A DNA stretch of 64,000 bases from NCBI GenBank assembly GCA_947367855.1, contig CANBFE010000007.1, forward strand, positions 1 through 64,000. The letters are read 5' to 3'. Both the position numbers and the translations under genes were made by a program. The number at the start of each line of letters is the position of its first letter. Position 1 is the stretch's first letter. Below the pieces are notes generated by a model. It was not told where the DNA came from and ran no database searches. It saw nothing but the letters and a program-made list of their open reading frames with translations. This document shows positions 50,307 through 58,342 of the stretch, one piece after another. Origin of the DNA: an uncultured Lachnospiraceae bacterium (GTDB lineage Bacteria > Bacillota > Clostridia > Lachnospirales > Lachnospiraceae).

Positions 50307-52698
50307 ATGCCTTTTCCTTTCCGGCCTCCATCTTCCCCTTCACATAGGCGTCCATCTCCTTTCCGTAGGAGTACCAGTCCGGATAGACCTCCTTCCGCTC
50401 CAGGATATCCTTTCCGCTCCTGCCGTGAAGCCCTGCCGCAGCCCCGGCAATCCTGTCGGTCTCCCTGGGCGTAAAGTAAGTAAAGGCCAGGCGCAGCTGG
50501 GGCAGCAGTTCCATGAATTCCTCCTGGGAAACCTGTCCATAGAACTCATCCAGCATTCTGATAAACTGTTCCCCGATAAAAACCAGATCTCTGGCCGTAA
50601 AAAACAGGCCACGGAAAAACTGGGCAGTAGAGAAAAGCTGTTCCCTTGTACCGCTCAGGTATCCACGGCAGACCGCCTCCACCTCTGTCTCCTTTTCCTT
50701 TCCGCTTCCGTAAAGGATACCGTGGATGCAGCCGTTTAATCCCGCATGGACTGCGCTGTCCGCAGTCATCTTCGACAGAGCGTCATAAAAGTCCTCCCTC
50801 TCCCGGGCAAACGCTTCCCCTTCCCTGCCCGTAACCTGGTACAGCAGCTTCAGGGCATTCATACACTGGTTCAGGTCCTCATCCTTGATTCCGGTCATGG
50901 CAGGCAGCAGGAAGATCAGTTTCCGGCAGTCCATATGGATCAGCCTGCCGAAGTCCAGCTGCGATCCGTACAGTCCCCCCAGCTCTTCCATCATCAGCAG
51001 GGATTTCAGCGCCTCTGCCAGGGAATAGAAATCCGTATCCCCCATGAGCTGCTCCTCCACCTCCTGAAAAACCGGCTGCATCTGCTCTTCCAGTCCCATC
51101 TCGAAAACCCTGGTCAGCAGAAGCGCGCTCTCACGGGCCCCCAGCTCCTTTTTGAGAGCGTCCTTCACCAGGCTGGCAGCCGCCTCCTCAATGGTGGCTC
51201 CGTAGACGGATACTTCAATCAACGCCGAATTCACCTGTACGCTCCACTTATATTTCCAGATTTCCCGCATCAGGTTTCTGTCCTTTTTCAGCTGCAGGTT
51301 GGGTCCCTTGGTTTTCCTGGCAAAAGCAGTGTTCAGATAACACATCCGGTTAAAAAACATGCTCTGCCTCCTGTGCTTTGGATTGGAAAAAATGGATAAG
51401 GTAGTCTCTGCCTCCAGGGTGGACCCTGTCTTAATACCATATTTTTTGCACTGGTCCTGGAAATCATGGATAATGGGCGGCACATCCGCCTGGGCGCACA
51501 GCTGCCCCACCCCATTCCCGGTCATTGCCTTTCTCAGAATCCGCATGGGCGCGTCTGTGGCGATATTGTACTCTCCCTTGACAAAAGAAGACAATACTGC
51601 GTCAAGAAGCTCATAGGCTCCAGGCTCCCTCTTGCCCCGGATATCCGCCAGCCCCCTGGCCATGGCGCAGGCACAGATCTCGTCATAGGTGGACAGATAC
51701 CCCTCCTTTCTGCGGGTCTCCTTTCCGGCAGCTACAATCATATCCAGAACCGCATTCTCATAGGGTGCGGCAGATTCCTCCAGATTTTCCCATATTTTCT
51801 GGTAAAACCCGGTGAAGGGCATGCCGCTTGCATAGCCGTTGAGGGCATCCGCAGCTTCCATGGAATAGGGCATGAGATAGACTCCGGAAGCATTCCTTTT
51901 GGCAGATTTCCGGTTTCCTCCAGGCTTTTCCGGCTGGTTCTCCCCCAGCAGAGCCTTCAGCCCTGGCGTATGGAATCCCCCCGTAACCGCCAGCACCGTA
52001 CCTCCCTCCGAAGCCTTCTGCCCCGCATATTCCCTTATCTTCTCCGCCATAAACCGCTCCCTGGCCAGGCAGCCGTCCTCCTCCATGGATTCTGCAGGCG
52101 TATTCTCCCTGGCCAGACTGCAGTAGGTCAGCAGATTGGCAAACCATGTCTCACTTTCCGCAGCCATGCCGTTTAACTCAAAATATTTCTCCCAGAATTC
52201 GTCAAAACTGCGCATCCCCGTGTTCTCGCAAAGCTGCCCCAGATATTCGTTCCGGGAAAGCAGGTAGTCATCATTGTAATTGCTCTTCTCGTCATCCTCT
52301 TTCAGCAGTCCCTTCCCCTGCCGGGATGCAGCCAGAATATCCCCATAAGACAGGTCTATAAAAGCCGTCTCTATGCCCAGGCTTTTTCCTGTCCGGAATG
52401 CCGCCAGCTCCGGTGAGTAATCCAGAAACGGATAATAACATTTGTAATGCTCCCTGTCTTCCGTAATCCGCGCCTCTTCATCGTGGTAAGAATAATAGAT
52501 GGCAAAAGGAGCCTTTGTGTCCTCATGCACCATCACAGGAATCAGGGAATTGGCGTTCTCCGGTCCCTCCACCAGGATAATATCCGGATGAATCTCCCTG
52601 ATCATCCGTATTACATGGAAGGCGCAGGCAGGACTGTGGTGGCGGACAGGGAGCAGGACTATCTCAGCCATTTCCTGGCTTCGTAATATTCTTTCCAT
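50299..52698 (-). CDS. DUF5682 family protein (YehM-like)
   Basis: A 799-aa cytosolic protein of the DUF5682 family. The N-terminal part (about residues 12-260) is TraB/erythromycin-esterase-like, with VLLPVRHHSPACAFHV, IILVEGPENAN and VLAVTGGFHTPGL. The conserved His and Glu in these motifs hint at a hydrolase-like or metal-binding site. The remaining 500 residues are helical with no family I recognise. An alternative start nine codons in (MAEIV) is possible. The MoxR stop lies inside the first codons, so the genes are translationally coupled. No function is established for the family. Confidence 0.85.
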   Translation of the reverse strand: MERILRSQEMAEIVLLPVRHHSPACAFHVIRMIREIHPDIILVEGPENANSLIPVMVHEDTKAPFAIYYSYHDEEARITEDREHYKCYYPFLDYSPELAAFRTGKSLGIETAFIDLSYGDILAASRQGKGLLKEDDEKSNYNDDYLLSRNEYLGQLCENTGMRSFDEFWEKYFELNGMAAESETWFANLLTYCSLARENTPAESMEEDGCLARERFMAEKIREYAGQKASEGGTVLAVTGGFHTPGLKALLGENQPEKPGGNRKSAKRNASGVYLMPYSMEAADALNGYASGMPFTGFYQKIWENLEESAAPYENAVLDMIVAAGKETRRKEGYLSTYDEICACAMARGLADIRGKREPGAYELLDAVLSSFVKGEYNIATDAPMRILRKAMTGNGVGQLCAQADVPPIIHDFQDQCKKYGIKTGSTLEAETTLSIFSNPKHRRQSMFFNRMCYLNTAFARKTKGPNLQLKKDRNLMREIWKYKWSVQVNSALIEVSVYGATIEEAAASLVKDALKKELGARESALLLTRVFEMGLEEQMQPVFQEVEEQLMGDTDFYSLAEALKSLLMMEELGGLYGSQLDFGRLIHMDCRKLIFLLPAMTGIKDEDLNQCMNALKLLYQVTGREGEAFAREREDFYDALSKMTADSAVHAGLNGCIHGILYGSGKEKETEVEAVCRGYLSGTREQLFSTAQFFRGLFFTARDLVFIGEQFIRMLDEFYGQVSQEEFMELLPQLRLAFTYFTPRETDRIAGAAAGLHGRSGKDILERKEVYPDWYSYGKEMDAYVKGKMEAGKEKAYG

Positions 52699-53771
52699 AA
52701 TCCACCCTCTTTGCTGCTCTTATCCCGGATGACAGTGTTGAAATATCCCTTCACCTTCTCCAGATCGTCTTTATTTTCCTTGGAGACCGCTCCCACCAGG
52801 TTCTGGACCAGGCTGTCCATGCTCAGTGTCCCGTCCCCGTAATAATAACCCGTGATCATTGCCTGATAATACACGGACACAGCCTCTGCGGTACTCATCA
52901 CCGAGGAGGGTTTGTCTATCCGGTGGCCGTAGGAAGACACGCCTTCCCTGAGCTCATGGTATGTAGATGCCAGAATCTCTGCCACATCCTCGTCCGCCTC
53001 TATGGAAATATGACTTTCTTCCGCAAGTTTATTCACTTCATTAACGATAATCCGTTTCTCCATAGCCGCTTCCCGGACAGGCATCACCGTCTCGAAATTA
53101 AAACGCCTCTTCAGGGCGCTGCTCATCTCATTGACGCCCTTGTCCCTGGTATTTGCCGTGCCGATGACATTAAAACCGGGTTTTGCAAACAGGAATCCCT
53201 CATCCCCCAGTTCCGGCACATTCAGCACCTTATCGCTGAGCACGCTGATCAGGCTGTCCTGAATCTCCGCAGGCGTCCTGGTGATCTCCTCAAATCTGGT
53301 GAGTATGCCCTTTTCCATGCCCACATATAAGGGAGACGGCACCAGGGCCTCACGGCTTGGCCCCTTTGCCAGAAGCAGCGCATAGTTCCAGGAATACTTA
53401 ATCATATCCTCCGTGGTTCCGGCCGTACCCTGAATGGTATTGGTGCTGACGCCGCTGATGGCTGCAGACAAAAGCTCGGAAAGCATGGTCTTTGCCGTAC
53501 CCGGCTCTCCTACCAACATCAGCCCGCGGTTCCCCGCCAGGGTCACGATGCAGCGCTCCACCAGCGCATCATTTCCGAAGTACTTTTTTTCTATGATAAA
53601 TTCTTTTCCCTCATGTTTTACGGGCTTCGGGCTGCCCAGGATAAAGGTTCTCACCGCTTTGGGCGACATCTGCCAGTTCTGGGGGCGGTTCCCGGTATCG
53701 CCTGCCTTCAGCGCCTCCAATTCCTCCCTGTACCGGATCTCCACCGGGGGCTTTATCAGTTTCTGTTCCAT
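52659..53771 (-). CDS. MoxR-type AAA+ ATPase (YehL-like)
   Basis: A 370-aa AAA+ ATPase of the MoxR/RavA group. Walker A is at residues 88-95 (GEPGTAKT), a Walker B-like FEEITRTPAEIQDSL stretch follows, and sensor 1 is in FNVIGTANTRDKG, with an arginine finger candidate in SSALKRRFNFE. MoxR ATPases remodel or activate partner proteins, often with a VWA protein. It is the first gene of the operon with DUF5682 and VWA, all overlapping. It is transcribed divergently from ispE. Confidence 0.92.
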   Translation of the reverse strand: MEQKLIKPPVEIRYREELEALKAGDTGNRPQNWQMSPKAVRTFILGSPKPVKHEGKEFIIEKKYFGNDALVERCIVTLAGNRGLMLVGEPGTAKTMLSELLSAAISGVSTNTIQGTAGTTEDMIKYSWNYALLLAKGPSREALVPSPLYVGMEKGILTRFEEITRTPAEIQDSLISVLSDKVLNVPELGDEGFLFAKPGFNVIGTANTRDKGVNEMSSALKRRFNFETVMPVREAAMEKRIIVNEVNKLAEESHISIEADEDVAEILASTYHELREGVSSYGHRIDKPSSVMSTAEAVSVYYQAMITGYYYGDGTLSMDSLVQNLVGAVSKENKDDLEKVKGYFNTVIRDKSSKEGGLWKEYYEARKWLR

Positions 53772-53883
53772 GGATCTACCTCTCTGTTATAGAATTTTTG
53801 CCTTTATAAATAAGTATACCAAATTACAGGTCAAATTACCATATGAAAATCGCTATCCTGCGGGCTCTGACCCAAAACTCCCC

Positions 53884-53912
53884 TTGACGGAAACATCAGG
53901 ATTGTATATAAT
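53884..53912 (+). promoter_or_regulatory. Sigma-A promoter of the ispE operon
   Basis: TTGACG at 53884-53889, a 17-bp spacer and a perfect TATAAT at 53907-53912. GGGAGG at 53945-53950 precedes the ispE ATG. Confidence 0.88.
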
Positions 53913-53955
53913 TTTGTACAAAGAATCTTTTAAAAAAACGATCCGGGAGGCCTGT

Positions 53956-54876
53956 ATGGAGGAATATCAGACAAGGGCATATGCCAAAATCAATCTGGGG
54001 CTGGATGTTGTAAAACGTCTGCCAAACGGTTATCATCAGGTTGAAATGATCATGCAGAACATCGGCATTTATGACGAGCTTACTTTTGAAAAAGCCGAGA
54101 AAGACATCACCATCTCCACAGATTCCCGGGAACTCCCCACAGATGAAAACAATCTGATCTGCAGGGCGGCAAGATACATGTTTGCCAGATACGGCATCTC
54201 CTCCGGCCTGCGGGTCCGCCTTCGGAAAAACATTCCCGTGGCGGCCGGACTGGCAGGCGGAAGCACAGATGCCGCCGCAGCCATAAAGGCAGTGAACAGC
54301 CTGTTCGGCCTGAATCTTCCCCTGTCCCGTCTGATGGAGGACGGCACCGCCATAGGGGCCGACGTGCCTTACTGCATTCTGGGGGGCACGGCCCTGGCGG
54401 AGGGGATTGGCGAGCGGCTGACTCCTCTTCCCGCCCTTCCTCCCTGTCACATTCTGGTAGCAAAACCGGATATCAGCGTCTCCACCAAATATGTGTATGA
54501 GCATCTGGATCTGCAGACCGTCTCCTCCCATCCCGATATCCGGGGGATGGCCGGGGCGCTGCGGGAAGGCAGCCTGGAGGGAGTCGTGAGCCGTATGGGA
54601 AATGTTCTTGAGACCGTCACTGTTCCCGCTTATCTGGAAATCGCCTCCCTGAAGTCACAAATGCTCCGCCTGGGCGCCGCAGGCAGCCTCATGAGCGGCA
54701 GCGGTCCCACCGTATTCGGCATTTTTTCTGATCCGGACCGAGCGCAGGCTGCCTGCAGCCAAATTGCAGGGGAAGGTCTGGCGAAACAGGTATTTCTGAC
54801 ACAATCCGCGGCAGCGGCCCAAAAGCCCCCGGTATCCGCGGAAACCATCATGTTACAGGAAAGGTACAGGTATTGA
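53956..54876 (+). CDS. ispE: 4-diphosphocytidyl-2-C-methyl-D-erythritol kinase
   Basis: GHMP-family kinase of the non-mevalonate (MEP) isoprenoid pathway, phosphorylating CDP-methylerythritol at the 2-hydroxyl. The N-terminal AYAKINLGLDVVKRLPNGYH motif, the ATP-binding glycine loop PVAAGLAGGSTDAAAA and the C-terminal LMSGSGPTVFG are diagnostic. The ATG at 53956 is chosen because the promoter ends at 53912 and an RBS lies 5 bases upstream. The open frame to 53434 is antisense to moxR. The product is 306 aa. The GntR gene starts one base after its stop codon. Confidence 0.96.
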   Translation: MEEYQTRAYAKINLGLDVVKRLPNGYHQVEMIMQNIGIYDELTFEKAEKDITISTDSRELPTDENNLICRAARYMFARYGISSGLRVRLRKNIPVAAGLAGGSTDAAAAIKAVNSLFGLNLPLSRLMEDGTAIGADVPYCILGGTALAEGIGERLTPLPALPPCHILVAKPDISVSTKYVYEHLDLQTVSSHPDIRGMAGALREGSLEGVVSRMGNVLETVTVPAYLEIASLKSQMLRLGAAGSLMSGSGPTVFGIFSDPDRAQAACSQIAGEGLAKQVFLTQSAAAAQKPPVSAETIMLQERYRY

Positions 54877-54877
54877 T

Positions 54878-55561
54878 ATGCAGAATTCTTTACCTTCAGA
54901 TTTACCGCTTCGGGACGTGGTCTTCTATACCCTGCGCCAGTCCATCCTCACGGGAGAGCTCAAACCCGGCGAACGGCTTATGGAAATCCACCTGGCCGAC
55001 AAACTGGGGGTAAGCCGCACTCCTGTCAGGGAAGCCATCCGCAGACTAGAGCTGGAAGGACTTGTTACCATGTTTCCCCGGCGCGGCGCGGAAGTTGCCC
55101 AGATCACCGAAAAAAGCATGAGCGATGTCCTGGAGGTCCGCCGGACCCTGGATGCCCTGTGCGCGGAGCTGGCCTGTGACCGCATCTCCCAGGAGGAGCT
55201 CTCCGCCCTGAAGCAGGCCTGCGAAAGGTTTGAGCAGAGCGTATCCACCCATGATACCAAGAAGATTGCCCAGGCCGATGTAGCGCTCCACGACATCATT
55301 GTGCAGGCAACCGGAAACCAGCGTCTCATCCAGCTGGTGAACAATCTGTCCGAACAGATGTACCGTTACCGCTTCGAATATATCAAGGACAGTTCCCAGC
55401 ATGAAACCCTGATCAGGGAACATAGAATTATCTATCAGAGCATAGTGGACAAGGACAGGGACACTGCTGCTTCCGCTGCAAAAACCCACATTGACAACCA
55501 GAAAAAAGCCATTATCCGCCAGATAAGGCTTGACACACAAAAAATATCCCGCAGGGAATAA
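54878..55561 (+). CDS. GntR family regulator (FadR/FCD subfamily)
   Basis: A 227-aa regulator with an N-terminal winged helix (about residues 10-75, LKPGERLMEIHLADKLGVSR, then TPVREAIRRLELEGLV) and an all-helical FCD ligand domain (about 80-215), with metal-ligand candidates in DVALHDIIV and HRIIYQSI. FCD regulators bind small organic acids. It starts right after ispE and is probably cotranscribed with it. The ligand is not evident from the context. Confidence 0.92.
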   Translation: MQNSLPSDLPLRDVVFYTLRQSILTGELKPGERLMEIHLADKLGVSRTPVREAIRRLELEGLVTMFPRRGAEVAQITEKSMSDVLEVRRTLDALCAELACDRISQEELSALKQACERFEQSVSTHDTKKIAQADVALHDIIVQATGNQRLIQLVNNLSEQMYRYRFEYIKDSSQHETLIREHRIIYQSIVDKDRDTAASAAKTHIDNQKKAIIRQIRLDTQKISRRE

Positions 55562-55608
55562 AGTCAGAAAACCCGGCAATAATCCTGAAAAAGGAAAGGG
55601 GTTATTGC

Positions 55609-55902
55609 ATGAAAAATAAATGGTTTGGTTTCCGTATTATTATTGGTCTGTGCGCTGCGCTGGGGTGGTGGGGACTGCTCTATCCCGAGCTTACGCTGAC
55701 ACCGGACACGGTTAAAATAAGCGTGGAAAATGAGGAGGGGGAATTGTCTGCCCTGCCCCTGAAATGGAGTTTTGAGAACAATCTCTATCTTGACCTGCTG
55801 AATGCCGAATCCGGCCAGATCAGCTTCCGCAGCAGACTGCTCACAGATATCAGTTCATTTTGGGAGGCTTTTCATGACAGTGACGGAACACAAAGTAAAT
55901 AG
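55609..55902 (+). CDS. Small membrane-anchored hypothetical protein
   Basis: A 97-aa protein with one N-terminal hydrophobic helix (about residues 8-27, FRIIIGLCAALGWWGLLYP) and an acidic exported or cytosolic tail of 65 residues. I recognise no family. AAAGGGG lies upstream of the ATG. Its last 29 bases overlap the start of murI, so it is likely translated and coupled to murI. It sits between the GntR and murI genes. Confidence 0.65.
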   Translation: MKNKWFGFRIIIGLCAALGWWGLLYPELTLTPDTVKISVENEEGELSALPLKWSFENNLYLDLLNAESGQISFRSRLLTDISSFWEAFHDSDGTQSK

Positions 55903-56728
55903 AGACAAATTAAGCAAGGACGCCCCCATCGGTGTATTCGATTCCGGTGTGGGCGGTCTCACCGTGGTAAGGGAAATCATGCGGCAGATTCCCAACGAAA
56001 AAATCATCTACTTCGGAGATACAGCCCGGGTTCCCTACGGAAGCAAGTCCCAGGAAACGGTTACCAGATTTTCCGAACAGATTGTGCGTTTTTTAAAAAC
56101 ATTCCGGGTAAAGACCATTGTGGTAGCCTGCAATACCGCCAGCGCCTATGCGCTGGATACCCTGGAGCAGGACAGCGACATTCCCATGATCGGTGTGGTG
56201 AAGCCGGGCGCCAGGATGGCCGCAGAAGTGACCAGAAACGGCCGGATAGGAGTCATCGCAACGGAGGCCACCATCGGAAGCCAGATCTACGCCGAATACA
56301 TACGCAGGCTGAACAGGAATGTAGCCATCTACGGCAAGGCCTGCCCCCTCTTTGTTCCCCTTGTGGAAGAAGGCCTTCTGGAGGACCCGGTGACGGATGA
56401 GATTGCCCGCAGATACCTCACCGAACTCATAGACATCGACATTGACACCCTGATTCTTGGGTGCACCCACTATCCCCTGATCCGCTCCACCCTGGGCAGA
56501 ATCATGGGGGACGGCGTTACCCTGGTAAATCCGGCTTATGAGACCGCCCGGGAGCTGCGTGAAATGCTGACCGAAACCGATCTGCTGAATGAAGAGCCCC
56601 CGAAGCTTGGGGGCAACCGTTATCAGTTCTATGTCAGTGACAAGGCTGAAAAATTTGTGACCTTTGCCAATTCCATCATCAAGTACGGCATTTTGTCCGC
56701 CAAGACCATTCCCATCGAACAATACTGA
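55874..56728 (+). CDS. murI: Glutamate racemase
   Basis: Converts L- to D-glutamate for peptidoglycan. The two catalytic cysteines are present: C86 in VVACNTAS and C197 in LGCTHYPL. The N-terminal substrate motif is IGVFDSGVGGLTV, followed by FGDTARVPYG. The 284-aa length is usual. The start at 55874 is preferred because GGGAGG lies 7 bases upstream. It overlaps the upstream small gene by 29 bases and the DUF1934 gene follows 14 bases after its stop. Confidence 0.96.
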   Translation: MTVTEHKVNRDKLSKDAPIGVFDSGVGGLTVVREIMRQIPNEKIIYFGDTARVPYGSKSQETVTRFSEQIVRFLKTFRVKTIVVACNTASAYALDTLEQDSDIPMIGVVKPGARMAAEVTRNGRIGVIATEATIGSQIYAEYIRRLNRNVAIYGKACPLFVPLVEEGLLEDPVTDEIARRYLTELIDIDIDTLILGCTHYPLIRSTLGRIMGDGVTLVNPAYETARELREMLTETDLLNEEPPKLGGNRYQFYVSDKAEKFVTFANSIIKYGILSAKTIPIEQY

Positions 56729-56742
56729 CAGAGGAGATTTTC

Positions 56743-57168
56743 ATGGAAAAAAAGGTACGGCTCACTTTGACAAACCGCCAGACCGACGGGACCGGGGAGG
56801 TCACCGTCACAAAACAGTCTGTAACCGGACAATATTACGAGAAAGACGACGGTTTCTACCTTCTCTACGAGGATTCCCCGGAGGAAAACGGGGCAGCCTC
56901 CCGAAACAGAATCCGGCTGAAGGGTTCTGTACTGGAGCTGACAAAACGGGGCGGCATCAGCTCGCGCATGGTCTTTGAACCGGGTAAGGAATATGTGACG
57001 GATTATGTCACTCCCTGCGGATGCCTGAAAATGGGAATTTCCACCCTGAACCTGGAGACAGTCCGTAAGGAAGACTGGCTCCTTATCCTGCTTGAATATT
57101 CCCTGACCTCAGAGGGAGCCCTTATATCCCTCTGCGCCCTGGAGATTCAGGTTCTGTTTCCCTCCTGA
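56743..57168 (+). CDS. DUF1934 family protein (YwiB-like)
   Basis: A 141-aa protein of the DUF1934/YwiB family, a small beta-barrel of lipocalin-like fold. The opening MEKKVRLTLTNRQTDGTGEV, the middle FYLLYEDSPEENG and the IRLKGSVLELTKRGGISSRMVFE stretch fit the family. Function is unestablished, although the fold suggests small-molecule binding. It follows murI closely and is probably the last gene of that transcript. Confidence 0.82.
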   Translation: MEKKVRLTLTNRQTDGTGEVTVTKQSVTGQYYEKDDGFYLLYEDSPEENGAASRNRIRLKGSVLELTKRGGISSRMVFEPGKEYVTDYVTPCGCLKMGISTLNLETVRKEDWLLILLEYSLTSEGALISLCALEIQVLFPS

Positions 57169-57244
57169 ATCCCCTGCTTCTCCGGCGCATACTTCCCGCT
57201 CCGGCAGTCTGTCCCGGAAAGTAATAAAAAATTCCGCACCCGGG

Positions 57245-57272
57245 TAAATATTTCCATAAAATCTGCCGAAAT
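57245..57272 (+). promoter_or_regulatory. Sigma-D (flagellar, sigma-28) type promoter
   Basis: TAAA at 57245-57248, a 16-base spacer, then GCCGAAAT at 57265-57272, close to the flagellar consensus TAAA-N15-GCCGATAA. It leads into a gene with AAGGAGG. A TTGACA at 57275 lacks a matching -10 box. Confidence 0.6.
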
Positions 57273-57351
57273 AATTGACAGAGATCAAGGATGATGCGTC
57301 CGTGTTCTAATACGGACAGAGAATGACTGACTTGTCAAGAAGGAGGATACT

Positions 57352-58005
57352 ATGAGTGTAAATGGAGTTACATCGAATCAGGCGGCGGCCGCCTACAATT
57401 ATTCCGCCACGGAGAAAGTAAAAGCCGATACCACCGAAAATACCAAACCGGAAAGCAATTCTTCCGCAGCCGATTCAGGTGCTGTGTATGAGCCTTCCAA
57501 GGAAACTGCTTCCGCAGCCAAGCCCACCTATAAGCCTGACACAAATCTGATCAATAAGATGAAAGCCGACGCAGATGCGCGTACTGCCCAGCTGCGCAGC
57601 CTGGTAGAAAAAATGATGACCGGACAGGCAAATGCCTACGGCAAAGCCAATGATATCTGGTCTTTCCTGAGGGAGGGAAATTACACTGTAGATCCCGCCA
57701 CCAGGAAGCAGGCACAGGCAGATATCGCCGAGGACGGCTACTGGGGAGTAGAGCAGACGTCCAACAGGATCATTGATTTCGCCAATGCCCTTACAGGCGG
57801 AGATCCTGACAAGATTGAAGATATGCGCGCCGCTTTCGAAAAGGGCTTCAAAAAGGCAGGACAGACCTGGGGCGGTTCCCTTCCGGATATTTCCCAGCGC
57901 ACTTATGATGCAGTGATGGAGAAATTCGACAAAATGGCCGAGGAAGCAAAGAAAAACTCTTCCACAACCACCAACACACCGGAATCTCAGGATCCCACCA
58001 AATAG
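57352..58005 (+). CDS. Hypothetical protein, 217 aa, DUF5610-like
   Basis: Polar protein without signal peptide. The first 60 residues are low-complexity Ala/Ser/Thr/Glu, resembling flagellar or secreted structural proteins (MSVNGVTSNQAAAAYNY). A helical domain (about 60-200) contains GYWGVEQTSNRIIDFANALTGG and DISQRTYDAVMEKFDKM, similar to proteins annotated DUF5610. A sigma-D-like promoter precedes it, so expression with motility genes is likely, although no flagellar gene is in this window. A strong terminator follows. Confidence 0.7.
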   Translation: MSVNGVTSNQAAAAYNYSATEKVKADTTENTKPESNSSAADSGAVYEPSKETASAAKPTYKPDTNLINKMKADADARTAQLRSLVEKMMTGQANAYGKANDIWSFLREGNYTVDPATRKQAQADIAEDGYWGVEQTSNRIIDFANALTGGDPDKIEDMRAAFEKGFKKAGQTWGGSLPDISQRTYDAVMEKFDKMAEEAKKNSSTTTNTPESQDPTK

Positions 58006-58012
58006 TATCAGG

Positions 58013-58050
58013 CGGCTTTCATTTCCCCAGGGAGATGGAAGCCGTTTTTT
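58013..58050 (+). terminator. Rho-independent terminator
   Basis: Stem CGGCTT..CAT..TCCC / GGGA..ATG..AAGCCG followed by six T, directly after the 217-aa gene. Confidence 0.88.
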
Positions 58051-58075
58051 ATGCCGTTTTAAAGCAATTTTACTC

Positions 58076-58104
58076 TTGACAAATCCGGCTGAAAAGGATA
58101 AACT
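58076..58104 (+). promoter_or_regulatory. Sigma-A promoter of the SRP RNA gene
   Basis: Perfect TTGACA at 58076-58081, a 17-bp spacer and TAAACT at 58099-58104. The predicted start of about 58111 coincides with the 5' end of the SRP RNA. Confidence 0.8.
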
Positions 58105-58112
58105 TTAGAAAG

Positions 58113-58275
58113 CCGTACATCTTCAGAGTCCGATGCAGTGATGAAATTCGGTCTTACGCAATGGGAATCCGTGAACCGTGTCAGGTTGGGAACAAAGCAG
58201 CACTAAGCGGAACCTCTCATGTGCCGTAAGGCAGCCGGGTGGAGCTGCAGCCGTGCTCTGGGGTGTGCGGTTTTT
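58113..58275 (+). ncRNA. ffs: Signal recognition particle RNA
   Basis: The conserved SRP helix-8 region is present (GTGTCAGGTTG, a GGAA tetraloop closed by TTG/CAA, then AGCAGCACTAAGC at about 58177-58207). The 5' end (CCGTACATCTTCAGAG) pairs with the 3' end (CTCTGGGGTGTGCGG) and a T-run follows, so the molecule is roughly 160 bases. With Ffh it targets membrane and secreted proteins to the translocon. The exact length is inferred from the pairing. Confidence 0.88.
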
Positions 58276-58342
58276 ATAACAGCCGGAACCGGTTCCGGCA
58301 TTCTGCCGACTCCACCCGCGAAAGGGAATCAGGATAGATACC

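Noticed and set aside
53434..53955. N-terminal extension of IspE
   Set aside because: The frame is open, but it is antisense to moxR and lies upstream of the ispE promoter (TATAAT at 53907). The conserved protein begins at 53956.
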